Under the pieces are notes generated by a model. It was not told where the DNA came from. It ran no database searches and saw only the letters and a program-made list of their open reading frames with translations. From NCBI RefSeq assembly GCF_008705135.1, contig NZ_CP023694.1:5809001-5873000 (forward strand): 64,000 nucleotides of DNA. The letters run 5' to 3'. Source of the stretch: Streptomyces coeruleorubidus (GTDB lineage: Bacteria; Actinomycetota; Actinomycetes; Streptomycetales; Streptomycetaceae). Numbering within the stretch: position 1 is the first letter of the stretch; every line of letters starts with the position of its first letter. A program made the translations under genes and the position numbers. Positions 25,718-34,208 of the stretch are shown here, piece after piece.

Positions 25718-26638
25718 TCAGGCCCGCTTCGCGCGTGCCCGCCGTACGGCCCGGGTGACCACGGGGGGCAGCAGGTCCTTGGCGAGCCGGCGGGCCCGGG
25801 AGGGGGCGGGCCGGGCCGGGCGTGCCGCGCGGGACTCGGTGACAGGGGCGGCCGGGGGACCGGCAGGCACCGGGGCCACGTAGTGCCGGGAGGGCGGGAA
25901 AGCCGGCGGCTTCATGCCCCTGGACCGGGCGCGGACCAGCCGGTGCCCGGCCGCCTCCTGCACGCTCAGCCCGACGTCCGTGCGCTGCCGCAGCATGTCG
26001 AGCAGCTCCTCCTGGAGCGGCTCGGGGTCGCCCCAGGTGCCGTACAGCTTCTGCGTGCTGAGGCAGACCGGGCGCAGCCCCCGGTTGAGGACGGCCTCCC
26101 AGGCGGCGACCGAGACGCCCGGCGTGTGCTCGGAACGGAAGTCGTCGAGGACCACGATGCCCTCGGGCAGCAGGATGTCGTGGGCGGCGCCGATGTCGCC
26201 GTACACGTGCTCGTACAGGTGCGAGGCGTCGACGTGGACGAAGCGGCAGGTGTCCGGGGCCACCTTCTCGGACACCACCGAGCTGGGGGCCGCGATCACC
26301 GTCGGCAGGGTGTCGTGGAAGGAGAGGTAGTTCCGCTCGAAGGCCTGCTGGGTGAGCGAGGCGTACGACTTCGTGGACTCCGCCTTGTTGGCCTCGTCCG
26401 GGGCGTCGCCCTCGAACAGGTCGCAGACGGTGAACTGCTCGCCGTCCTGGAGGTGGTGGCCGAGGAGGATCGCGCTCTTGCCCATGTAGACGCCGAGCTC
26501 CAGCAGGTCTCCGCGCATCCCCTGCTTCTGCTGCCGCTCCAGGAACCAGGTGAACAGCATCTGGTCCAGCGGCGGGAACCAGCCCGGGACGTCGGTGAGT
26601 TCGCCGGGGTACGTGTCGGTCGCTTGTGCGTTGGTCAT
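25718..26638 (-). CDS. Class I SAM-dependent methyltransferase
   Basis: A 306-residue protein with the SAM-binding LLELGVYMGKSAILLG (motif I), an acidic strand end FTVCDLFEG, and FVHVDASHLYEHVYGD followed by IVVLDDFRS, as in the Methyltransf_24/macrocin-O-methyltransferase-like group. The last 70 residues are Arg/Pro/Ala-rich and basic. It is the last gene of the leftward arm of the surface-glycan cluster, which suggests sugar O-methylation. That role is inferred from context. Confidence 0.8.
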   Translation of the reverse strand: MTNAQATDTYPGELTDVPGWFPPLDQMLFTWFLERQQKQGMRGDLLELGVYMGKSAILLGHHLQDGEQFTVCDLFEGDAPDEANKAESTKSYASLTQQAFERNYLSFHDTLPTVIAAPSSVVSEKVAPDTCRFVHVDASHLYEHVYGDIGAAHDILLPEGIVVLDDFRSEHTPGVSVAAWEAVLNRGLRPVCLSTQKLYGTWGDPEPLQEELLDMLRQRTDVGLSVQEAAGHRLVRARSRGMKPPAFPPSRHYVAPVPAGPPAAPVTESRAARPARPAPSRARRLAKDLLPPVVTRAVRRARAKRA

Positions 26639-26701
26639 GAGACGAGCCTTCTCCCTGAGCGGTGCTGAAACCGACGGATGGTTGAACGTCCCGTGAACAG
26701 C

Positions 26702-27856
26702 TCAGCGGGCCTTGGCCAGCAGGGCCCTCAGTCGTGGTGTCAGCGGCTTCTCCACATACTGGTTCAGCAACCACGCCAGCCCCAGCATTGAGGCCACTGT
26801 CAGGGCGAATGTCGCCGCGGACGGCAGACCCAGGCCGCGGTGCAGGGCGTGGATCACCACCCAGCCGAGGTGCTCGTGGACGAGGTAGAACGGATACGTC
26901 AGCGCCCCCGCCACGGTCAGCCAGCGCCAGTTGGCCCAGCGCAGCCAGCCCAGCGCGATCGCCGCGACCGCGACGAAGCCGAAGGTGACGACGAGCATGA
27001 TGCCGAGCGAGGAGCGGTACGAGAAACCGCCCGCGTCGGGGGCGTGCCACAGGCTCTGCACCGCGAAGTGCTGACCGATCAGCCAGCTCACGGCGACGAT
27101 GCCCCACCCGTAGGCGTCCCGCCGGTCCAGGTGGAGGAGGTAGAGGCCGACACCACCGATGAAGAACGGGGCGTACTCCGGCATCACGACGATGTCGAGC
27201 AGCGGCATGTTCGCGTTCTGCGCGATCACCGTCGCCAGCATCCAGCCGGCGCAGAACATGATCACCCGGCGGCGGTTCGCCCCGGGGAGCACGACGCACA
27301 GAGCGAACAGGGCGTAGAAGCGGACCTCGGCCCACAGCGTCCAGCAGACCCCGAGCACCCGGTCCACGCCCAGCGGCATCTGAAGCATGGTCAGGTTCAC
27401 CAGCGCGTCGCTCGGCGAGACCGCCTTGTAGGCCACCATGGGCAGCGCGAACACCGCCGTCACGAGCACGACCGCCACCCAGTAGGCGGGCAGCAGCCGG
27501 GAGGCGCGGGAGGCGAAGAACGACTTCAGCGGCCGGCCCCAGCCGCTCATGCAGATCACGAACCCGCTGATCACGAAGAAGACCTGGACGCCGAGGCAGC
27601 CGTAGGCGAAGTACTCGTGCAGCGTCGGGAACTGCTCCTTGGGCGAGCTGCCCCAGGCCTCGGAGACCTCACCGTCGCGCCCGCCGTAGTGGTACGCCGC
27701 CACCATCAGCGCGGCCACCAGCCGCAGCCCGTCCAGGGCGCGCAGCCGGCCGCCGGAGTCCTTCCGGCGCGGTGGGACGGTCGTGGCGCCCGGTGGTTCG
27801 ACCAGCACGGTGACTTCGGGCCGGGGTTTTGGGGTGCTGACGACCGTCTCGGTCAC
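26702..27856 (-). CDS. Membrane acyltransferase (OafA/YrhL family)
   Basis: A 384-residue integral membrane protein of the acyltransferase-3 family. It has LRALDGLRLVAALMVAAYHYGG at the start of the membrane domain and FVISGFVICMSGWGR with the conserved active-site-region features, then about ten hydrophobic segments. It probably O-acetylates a surface glycan. GTG 27856 is chosen because AGAGG lies eight bases upstream. A GTG at 27928 lies on a likely -10 element (TAGGGT). It lies in the glycan cluster, downstream of the polysialyltransferase-like gene. Confidence 0.88.
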   Translation of the reverse strand: MTETVVSTPKPRPEVTVLVEPPGATTVPPRRKDSGGRLRALDGLRLVAALMVAAYHYGGRDGEVSEAWGSSPKEQFPTLHEYFAYGCLGVQVFFVISGFVICMSGWGRPLKSFFASRASRLLPAYWVAVVLVTAVFALPMVAYKAVSPSDALVNLTMLQMPLGVDRVLGVCWTLWAEVRFYALFALCVVLPGANRRRVIMFCAGWMLATVIAQNANMPLLDIVVMPEYAPFFIGGVGLYLLHLDRRDAYGWGIVAVSWLIGQHFAVQSLWHAPDAGGFSYRSSLGIMLVVTFGFVAVAAIALGWLRWANWRWLTVAGALTYPFYLVHEHLGWVVIHALHRGLGLPSAATFALTVASMLGLAWLLNQYVEKPLTPRLRALLAKAR

Positions 27857-28036
27857 GCTGAAAACCTCTGTAGTAGCTCGTATGTCCTTCACCTGAGCCG
27901 CCAGGGGCGGGCAGGGCGCCGGTGTCACCCTAGGGCGGAGGTTGACGCTAAAACGTTCGACGGAGTCAGCCTTCGCCTGCCGGTCCCCATGGGTTCATCT
28001 GGATGTCGCCGAGCCCGGCCGCAGGACGGGACCGCC

Positions 28037-29368
28037 TCAGCGGCGCACCGCCTTGCGCAGCGCCCGCGCCCGCCGGACCACGCGGCGTGCCGTGGAATTG
28101 CGGGGCAGGAACGCCAGCCGCTGCGGAATACCGCCGGGCAGTCCGAGCGAGGTGAGACGGCGCTTCTTGAAGTACCGCCGGGTGCGCGGACCGAGATGGC
28201 GGGCGAGGAACGCCTCCGCCCGCGGGCGCAGGTCCGGATAGATCTGCGGCTGCATGGTGAACCCGACCGCGGTCACCAGGTCGGACAGCAGCTCGGCCGG
28301 CAGCAGGTCGCCGTCCTTGCCGCCGTCCAGGTCGGGCAGCAGCGCGTCCGCCAGGGTGGTGGGGATCCGGTTGCTGTTCTGATAGGGCGTCAGCCGCTCC
28401 AGCAGCAGCTCGGTGCCGATGCGCGCGACCGGCAGCTCGTAGAGCACCGAGGCCGTGAACAGCGCCGTGGAGAAGCAGCCGATGACGAGCGCGGGCCGGG
28501 TCCGGTCGAACAGCACCTCGGCGAGCACGGGCGTGTCCAGCACGGTGAGGTCCACACCGAGCTTCCCGGCCTCGGTCTCCAGGGCGCGGCTGTAGCGGGC
28601 CGGTGCGGTCGGGTGCGGTTTGAAGACGACTGTGCGGTGGCCGCGGGCGACCGCGCCCCGCATCATCCGCACGTGCAGGTCCTCTTCCTCCTCGGGGGAG
28701 AGGATGTTCAGCGCCGACAGGTACTGGCCGAGCAGCAGCGCCGCGTCGCCGGGCAGGTCGGGCAGCTCGGGGACGGTCTCGGTGACCTCGCCCAGCACCT
28801 TGAGGAACGCGGGCGACGGCACCAGACGCGCCGGGACCTCGAACTCGGTCAGCAGCATCGGCGTGAGCCCCGGCACCAGGTCGAGGTGCAGCAGCCGCCG
28901 CACGCGCGTGCCGACCAGCGGGTCGAGCTTGTTGCGGGTGGGGCCGTAGCTCATCAGCCCGTCGGCGTAGACGTCGATGGGGGCGTCGGTGAACAACTGC
29001 GCCACCGTGAGCGCGGGCGCGACCTGGATGGACTCCAGGACCAGGCTCACGCGGTCGTCGCCGAGGCCCCACAGCATCCGCAGATAGCGCTCGAAGAGCG
29101 GGATGTCGTCGGAGCGCGGCGACCAGGCCCCGGGGTGGAACGGGCGGATGGCGTCGTTCCAGGACAGCACGTCGTCGAAGTGCTCGCGCAGCGGCGCGAA
29201 GCCCGGCATCTCGTCGAGGGCCGGGGTGGTCTCCGGGTTCGCGGAGTTGTTGAACACCAGCAGCACCCGGCGGTCCGGCTCCTCGAAGAGGTCGGAGTCG
29301 ATCGCGGCGGCCAGGGTGGCGACGCCGTACAGCGTCGAGGCGCAGAAGATCTGTGTGGTCCCGGGCAT
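28037..29368 (-). CDS. Polysialyltransferase-like glycosyltransferase (GT52 type)
   Basis: A 443-residue soluble glycosyltransferase resembling alpha-2,8-polysialyltransferase family proteins. It has an N-terminal FCASTLYGVATLAAAI Rossmann strand, a central TVVFKPHPTAPARYS motif (the KPHP nucleotide-sugar site), and PALVIGCFSTALFTASVLYE, where such enzymes place a conserved Ser/Thr pair. The C-terminus is strongly basic, fitting membrane association. Its ATG overlaps the GT2 stop (TGATG). With NeuA and NeuB genes in the opposite arm, it is a candidate polymerase of a nonulosonic acid chain. Confidence 0.75.
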   Translation of the reverse strand: MPGTTQIFCASTLYGVATLAAAIDSDLFEEPDRRVLLVFNNSANPETTPALDEMPGFAPLREHFDDVLSWNDAIRPFHPGAWSPRSDDIPLFERYLRMLWGLGDDRVSLVLESIQVAPALTVAQLFTDAPIDVYADGLMSYGPTRNKLDPLVGTRVRRLLHLDLVPGLTPMLLTEFEVPARLVPSPAFLKVLGEVTETVPELPDLPGDAALLLGQYLSALNILSPEEEEDLHVRMMRGAVARGHRTVVFKPHPTAPARYSRALETEAGKLGVDLTVLDTPVLAEVLFDRTRPALVIGCFSTALFTASVLYELPVARIGTELLLERLTPYQNSNRIPTTLADALLPDLDGGKDGDLLPAELLSDLVTAVGFTMQPQIYPDLRPRAEAFLARHLGPRTRRYFKKRRLTSLGLPGGIPQRLAFLPRNSTARRVVRRARALRKAVRR

Positions 29369-30354
29369 CAGGCGGCCGCTCCCGCCGGTGTGACCCTGCG
29401 CCGCAGCCGCCGCAGCTTGGACGAGCGGTCCATGTCCATGGCCTCCAGTGCGTCACCGAGCGCGTCCTGCGGCATGCGCTTGATGGCCGCCGCGCTCATC
29501 GACCGCAGCTGCCTCGCCACGGCCGGTTCGAACCTGTCTTCGTTGGAAAGGTGGTGCGCGATGATCGCGCAGTACGTCCGTACCGCCTTCGGCAGCAGCC
29601 GGTCGGCCTCACGGTCGGCGGCCGTCTCCTCGATCACCTGGTCGAAGGCACGGATGAAGTCGAGCTGGCGGACATCGCCGATCTGGGTCAGGGACGAGGC
29701 CACCCCGCGCCGGTAGAACACGCCCAGCAGGCTCACCACGGCGAACGACTCCGCCTCGCGGTGCAGCTTCCAGATCCACGGCCGGTCCTCGGCTGTGCGC
29801 AGACCGTCGGTGAAGTGGAGCACGCCCCGGTCGAGGAGGCGGCGGTGGTAGGCGCCGGCCCAGGCGTAGGCGTAGTCGACCGAGGTCGAGCGGTGGGAGG
29901 GGAGGATCGCCTCCCGCGGGTCGAAGGCCTCCCAGCGCCGGCCGACCGGCACCCGGGACACGGAACGGGCGCGCGCGGTGGCCTGCACATGGTCGGTGCG
30001 GATGAAGTCGCAGCCCAACTCGTCCAGGGCGGACACCAGTTCGGCGAGATAGCCGGGGGCCAGCCAGTCGTCGCCGTCCAGGAACGTCAGGTACTCGCCC
30101 TGCGCCGCGTCCAGGCCGGTGTTGCGGGCGGTGGCGAGCCCCCCGTTCTTCTCGTGTCGGATGTAACGCACTTGCGCGACATCCGAAAGGTCCTCGGCCG
30201 CCCGTTCGAGAATGGCCGGTGTTTCGTCCTTCGAATGGTCGTCGACCAGGATGAACTCGAAATCGCGGTCGGCGTTCAACCGAAGGCTTCTGAGGGTGTC
30301 CGGGGCGTATTGCTGCACGTTGTAGAACGGCACGATCACGGAAAGCTTAGGCAC
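29368..30354 (-). CDS. Family 2 glycosyltransferase
   Basis: A 328-residue GT-A enzyme starting PKLSVIVPFYNVQQYAPDTLRSL. It has the nucleotide-binding FILVDDHSKDETP, GGLATARNTGLDAAQGEYLTFLDGDDW with the DxD-type metal site (DGDD), and an AEDRPWIWKL acceptor-side motif. GTG 30354 is the start that leaves the canonical N-terminus. The frame remains open far upstream to 31851, but that part is antisense to the DUF6716 gene. A promoter-like pair of boxes lies 45-73 bases upstream. First gene of the leftward glycan operon. Confidence 0.9.
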   Translation of the reverse strand: MPKLSVIVPFYNVQQYAPDTLRSLRLNADRDFEFILVDDHSKDETPAILERAAEDLSDVAQVRYIRHEKNGGLATARNTGLDAAQGEYLTFLDGDDWLAPGYLAELVSALDELGCDFIRTDHVQATARARSVSRVPVGRRWEAFDPREAILPSHRSTSVDYAYAWAGAYHRRLLDRGVLHFTDGLRTAEDRPWIWKLHREAESFAVVSLLGVFYRRGVASSLTQIGDVRQLDFIRAFDQVIEETAADREADRLLPKAVRTYCAIIAHHLSNEDRFEPAVARQLRSMSAAAIKRMPQDALGDALEAMDMDRSSKLRRLRRRVTPAGAAA

Positions 30355-30398
30355 CCGCAAAACGTTAGGAGGCCGTCCGGCTCGGCAACTTTCCGGTG

Positions 30399-30427
30399 CA
30401 CATACACTGGGTGAACTCAATGTGTCA
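30399..30427 (-). promoter_or_regulatory. Candidate promoter of the leftward glycan operon
   Basis: On the minus strand TGACAC (30427-30422) and TATGTG (30404-30399) are 17 bases apart, similar to -35 and -10 boxes of the housekeeping sigma factor, giving a leader of about 38 bases before the GT2 start. Confidence 0.4.
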
Positions 30428-30524
30428 GAACGGTGCACCCCGTGTACTTCCCGGTTCGCCACGGGCCAGTTCGGCTCCCGGTGGGGTGTTGTTAACTTTT
30501 CGTTGAGTCGCGGTTCCGCCATAC

Positions 30525-30542
30525 CTAGGAATTGCTTCCTAG
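30525..30542. promoter_or_regulatory. Palindrome CTAGGAA-TTGC-TTCCTAG
   Basis: Perfect seven-base arms around TTGC end ten bases before the DUF6716 start codon. It could be an operator at the transcription start or a hairpin in the leader. TTGAGT and TAGGAA, 17 bases apart, make a possible promoter whose -10 lies inside the left arm. Confidence 0.5.
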
Positions 30543-30552
30543 CGTCTTCAGC

Positions 30553-31899
30553 GTGCCAGCAAGTACACCGAAGCGCCCGCGAATCGCCGTCCTCGCGGAC
30601 TCCGACACCCGATGGAAATGGGGTGCGCTCACCGCGCACCGCATCGCCCCGGGACAGTCCATGGAAACCGCACCGCGCGAGGCCGCGCAAGTCGGCCCCG
30701 CCCTCGACGGATTCCTGCTGCGCGGCCGGGCCACGCCCACGCCGCGCCAGCTCGAGGAAGTGGGCGTGCGCGCCGACTCGCTGCGGGAGGTCACCGCCGT
30801 CGAGTTCCTGCGCACCATGGCCGAGGAGTCCTACGACGTCCTCGTCCTCGCCCTCGTCGGCGGCGGTGTGCAGGCGATGCTGCACGGCCTGGGGCGCGTC
30901 TGGGAGAACCGGACCTCGCGGCCCGTCGTCGTCACCGGCTACGTCGGTGTCGTCTACGAGAAGCTCGCCGACGGCCTGCTGCTGCGGCACGGCGCGGACC
31001 TGGTCCTCGCCAACTCCCGCCAGGACGCGGACCGTTTCCGGGCCGTCTACGAAGGGGTGGGTGCCGACGCCTCGTCGGTGACCGAGGTGGCCCTGCCGTT
31101 CCTCGGCGGTGCGCCCTACACCGGCGAGCACGACCCCTACACGGTCGTCTTCGCCGCCCAGCCCTCCGTCCCGGAGAGCCGCAAGGACCGTACGTACCTG
31201 CTGAACCGGCTGGTGCAGCACGCCCGCAGGCACCCCGAGCGCGAGGTGCTGCTGAAGCTGCGGTCCCGGCCGGGCGAACACACCACCCACATCGAGGAGT
31301 TGCCGTACCAGAAGCTGGTGCAGCGCCTCGATCCGCCGGCCAACTTCCGCCTGGTCTACGGGAACATGGGCGAGGTCCTCGACCGTACCGACCTGCTCGT
31401 GACGGTCAGTTCCACGGCCGCCCTGGAGTCGCTGCACCGCCGCATCCCGACCGTCGTGCTGACCGACCTCGGCGTCCGCGAGGCCCTCGGCAACCACCAC
31501 TTCGTGGGCTCCGGCTGCCTCGCCTCCTGGGACCAGCTCGACGCCGGGCACCGGCCGGCGCCCGACGAGGAGTGGGTCGCCCGGCAGGGCGTCGTGGCCG
31601 ACGGCTCCTACGAGTCCGCCTTCGACGCGGCCCGCGAACGCATCGCCAAGCTGCTCGACCGGCCCGGCGGCCTGCCGCCGCTGACCCCGTACTACACACC
31701 CGTCACCGCGCCCGGCTACCTGCCCGGGATCCTCGCCCGCCATCACCTCGGCCCGGACGGCACCCCGCTGCCCGGCGCGCCGGCCGCCGACAGGGAGCCC
31801 GGTCCGGTCCGGCAGATCGTGCGCCGGGCGGCGCGCGGCGCCTACCGGCACGGCGTGCAGCGCGTGGCGCCCGTCATCCGGCGGATGGGGGAGCTGTGA
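30553..31899 (+). CDS. DUF6716 putative glycosyltransferase
   Basis: A 448-residue GT-B-like protein beginning PRIAVLADSDTRWKWGALTAHRI. Later motifs include LVLANSRQDADRF, VLLKLRSRPGEHTTH and LLVTVSSTAALESLHRRIPTVVLTD. The last corresponds to the region that holds the donor sugar nucleotide in related enzymes. The C-terminus is basic. GTG 30553 has no Shine-Dalgarno sequence and may be translated from a short leader; TTG 30532 is an alternative. First gene of the rightward glycan operon, 44 bases before the NeuA fusion gene. Confidence 0.75.
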   Translation: MPASTPKRPRIAVLADSDTRWKWGALTAHRIAPGQSMETAPREAAQVGPALDGFLLRGRATPTPRQLEEVGVRADSLREVTAVEFLRTMAEESYDVLVLALVGGGVQAMLHGLGRVWENRTSRPVVVTGYVGVVYEKLADGLLLRHGADLVLANSRQDADRFRAVYEGVGADASSVTEVALPFLGGAPYTGEHDPYTVVFAAQPSVPESRKDRTYLLNRLVQHARRHPEREVLLKLRSRPGEHTTHIEELPYQKLVQRLDPPANFRLVYGNMGEVLDRTDLLVTVSSTAALESLHRRIPTVVLTDLGVREALGNHHFVGSGCLASWDQLDAGHRPAPDEEWVARQGVVADGSYESAFDAARERIAKLLDRPGGLPPLTPYYTPVTAPGYLPGILARHHLGPDGTPLPGAPAADREPGPVRQIVRRAARGAYRHGVQRVAPVIRRMGEL

Positions 31900-31943
31900 G
31901 CCGCCCCGAGCCCTCCGCCCAAGGAGCCCAAGGAGTACACCCC

Positions 31944-33209
31944 ATGTCCCATCCGGAAGCGGGCCGAGGCGCCTCGGTGCGCCGCGTGCTCGCGGTGATC
32001 CCCGCGCGCGGCGGCTCCAAGGGCGTCCCCGCGAAGAACCTCCTCCCCGTCGGCGGTGTCCCGCTGGTGGCGCGGGCGGTGCGCGAGTGCCGCGCCGCCC
32101 GGCTCGTCACGGACGTCGTGGTCTCCACCGACGACCAGGCCATCGCGGCCGCCGCCCGTCAGGCCGGCGCCGAGGTCGTGCTGCGGCCCGCCGCCATCGC
32201 CGGCGACACGGCCACCTCCGAGGCCGCCGTCCTGCACGCCATGGACGCGCACGAGGCCCTGCACGGCGCGGTCGTGGACGTCGTGCTGCTGGTGCAGTGC
32301 ACCAGCCCGTTCATCACCCGCGAGGACGTGGACGGTGTCGCCGCCGCCATCGTCGAGGACGGCGCCGACACGGCCCTCACCGTGGCCCCCTTCCACGGCT
32401 TCGTCTGGCGCGACGCCGAGGACGAGGTCGCCGCCGGCACCGTCGCGGAGGCTGACGCGGCCACAGGCGGCGGCTACGGCGTCAACCACGACAAGTCCTT
32501 CCGCCCGCGCCGCCAGGACCGCCCCCAGGACCTGCTGGAGACCGGCGCCGCCTACGCCATGGAGGCGGCGGGCTTCCGCAAGCACCAGCACCGCTTCTTC
32601 GGGCGGACCGAACTGGTCCGCACCGACGCCGCGCGCGTGCTGGAGGTCGACGACCCGCACGACCTCGCCCGCGCCCGGGCCCTCGCGCCGCTCTTCGACG
32701 CGGACCGGCCCGGCGCGCTCCCGACCGCCGACGACATCGACGCGGTCGTCCTCGACTTCGACGGCACCCAGACCGACGACCGGGTGCTGGTCGACTCCGA
32801 AGGACGGGAGTTCGTCTCCGTGCACCGCGGGGACGGACTCGGCATCGCGGCCCTCCGCAGGAGCGGCCTGAAGATGCTGATCCTGTCCACGGAACAGAAC
32901 CCTGTGGTCGCCGCCCGGGCCCGGAAGCTCAAGCTCCCGGTGCTGCACGGCATCGACCGCAAGGACCTCGCGCTGAAGCAGTGGTGCGAGGAGCAGGGCA
33001 TCGCGCCGGAGCGCGTGCTCTACGTCGGCAACGACGTCAATGACCTCCCGTGCTTCGCCCTCGTGGGCTGGCCCGTGGCGGTCGCGAGCGCCCACGACGT
33101 CGTGCGCGGCGCCGCACGCGCGGTCACCACCGTCCCCGGTGGCGACGGCGCGATCCGAGAGATCGCCAGCTGGATCCTCGGCCCCTCTCTCGATTCCCTC
33201 ACCAAGTAA
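31944..33209 (+). CDS. CMP-nonulosonate cytidylyltransferase fused to a HAD (KdsC-like) phosphatase
   Basis: A 421-residue bifunctional protein. Residues ~12-260 form a NeuA-type cytidylyltransferase: VLAVIPARGGSKGVPAKNL (CTP loop), LLVQCTSPFITREDVD, and GAAYAMEAAGF. Residues ~265-421 form a HAD subclass C1 phosphatase: LDFDGTQTDDR with nucleophile Asp271 and acid/base Asp273, ILSTEQN, a lysine in GIDRKDLAL, and YVGNDVNDLPCF. The first domain activates a sialic-type sugar with CTP. The second probably dephosphorylates its 9-phosphate precursor. AAGGAG precedes the ATG. NeuB follows 13 bases later. Confidence 0.88.
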   Translation: MSHPEAGRGASVRRVLAVIPARGGSKGVPAKNLLPVGGVPLVARAVRECRAARLVTDVVVSTDDQAIAAAARQAGAEVVLRPAAIAGDTATSEAAVLHAMDAHEALHGAVVDVVLLVQCTSPFITREDVDGVAAAIVEDGADTALTVAPFHGFVWRDAEDEVAAGTVAEADAATGGGYGVNHDKSFRPRRQDRPQDLLETGAAYAMEAAGFRKHQHRFFGRTELVRTDAARVLEVDDPHDLARARALAPLFDADRPGALPTADDIDAVVLDFDGTQTDDRVLVDSEGREFVSVHRGDGLGIAALRRSGLKMLILSTEQNPVVAARARKLKLPVLHGIDRKDLALKQWCEEQGIAPERVLYVGNDVNDLPCFALVGWPVAVASAHDVVRGAARAVTTVPGGDGAIREIASWILGPSLDSLTK

Positions 33210-33222
33210 GGACATCTCTGCC

Positions 33223-34161
33223 ATGAGCACCAACTCCCGTATCCGCCGTTTCGGTTCGCGCGAGGTCGGCCCGGGCCGTCCGGTCTACGTCTGCGGTGAG
33301 ATCGGCATCAACCACAACGGCGAGCTCGAGAACGCCTTCAAGCTGATCGACGCCGCCGCCGAGGCCGGCTGCGACGCCGTCAAGTTCCAGAAGCGCACGC
33401 CCGAGATCTGCACCCCGCGCGACCAGTGGGACATCGAGCGCGACACCCCCTGGGGCCGGATGACCTACATCGACTACCGCCACCGCGTGGAGTTCGGCGA
33501 GGACGAGTACCGCGCGATCGACGACTACTGCAAGTCGAAGAACATCGACTGGTTCGCCTCCCCGTGGGACACCGAGGCGGTCGCCTTCCTGGAGAAGTTC
33601 GACGTCCCCGCCCACAAGGTCGCCTCCGCCTCCCTCACGGACGACGAGCTGCTGCGCGCCCTGCGCTCCACCGGCCGCGCGGTGATCCTCTCCACCGGCA
33701 TGTCGACGCCGAAGCAGATCCGCCACGCGGTCGAGGTCCTCGGCTCCGACAACATCCTGATGTGCCACGCCACGTCGACCTACCCGGCGAAGGCCGAGGA
33801 GCTCAACCTGCGTGTGATCAACACGCTGGAGAAGGAGTTCCCGAACGTCCCGATCGGCTACTCCGGCCACGAGACCGGCCTGCAGACCACGCTCGCCGCG
33901 GTCGCCCTCGGCGCCACCTTCGTCGAGCGCCACATCACCCTCGACCGCGCCATGTGGGGCTCCGACCAGGCCGCCTCCGTCGAGCCGCAGGGCCTCACCC
34001 GCCTCGTCCGCGACATCCGCACCATCGAGGCCTCCCTCGGCGACGGCGTCAAGAAGGTCTACGAGTCCGAGCTGGCCCCGATGAAGAAGCTGCGCCGCGT
34101 CGCCGGTGTGGTCGCCGAGGCGGAGATCGCCGACGCGGCGGGCGAGCCGGTCGGCGTCTGA
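33223..34161 (+). CDS. Sialic acid/Kdn synthase (NeuB family) without SAF domain
   Basis: A 312-residue TIM-barrel enzyme that condenses phosphoenolpyruvate with a hexose or hexosamine to form a nine-carbon acid. Conserved segments are YVCGEIGINHNGELENAFKLID, AGCDAVKFQKRTPE, ILSTGMSTPKQI, GYSGHETGLQTTLAAVALGATFVERHITLD and MWGSDQAASVEPQGL. The chain stops after the barrel; the C-terminal antifreeze-like SAF domain of typical NeuB enzymes is missing. AAGGA overlaps the upstream stop. With the fused HAD domain next door, a 9-phosphate (Kdn-9-P) route is plausible. Confidence 0.88.
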   Translation: MSTNSRIRRFGSREVGPGRPVYVCGEIGINHNGELENAFKLIDAAAEAGCDAVKFQKRTPEICTPRDQWDIERDTPWGRMTYIDYRHRVEFGEDEYRAIDDYCKSKNIDWFASPWDTEAVAFLEKFDVPAHKVASASLTDDELLRALRSTGRAVILSTGMSTPKQIRHAVEVLGSDNILMCHATSTYPAKAEELNLRVINTLEKEFPNVPIGYSGHETGLQTTLAAVALGATFVERHITLDRAMWGSDQAASVEPQGLTRLVRDIRTIEASLGDGVKKVYESELAPMKKLRRVAGVVAEAEIADAAGEPVGV

Positions 34162-34208
34162 GCCCACACCTCCCACAACCCCCCTTACGACGGGACGGTC
34201 GTACGTCG

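Noticed and set aside
30355..31851. Upstream extension of the GT2 frame to 31851
   Set aside because: The extension is exactly antisense to the DUF6716 gene and lacks structure. The glycosyltransferase N-terminus begins at GTG 30354.
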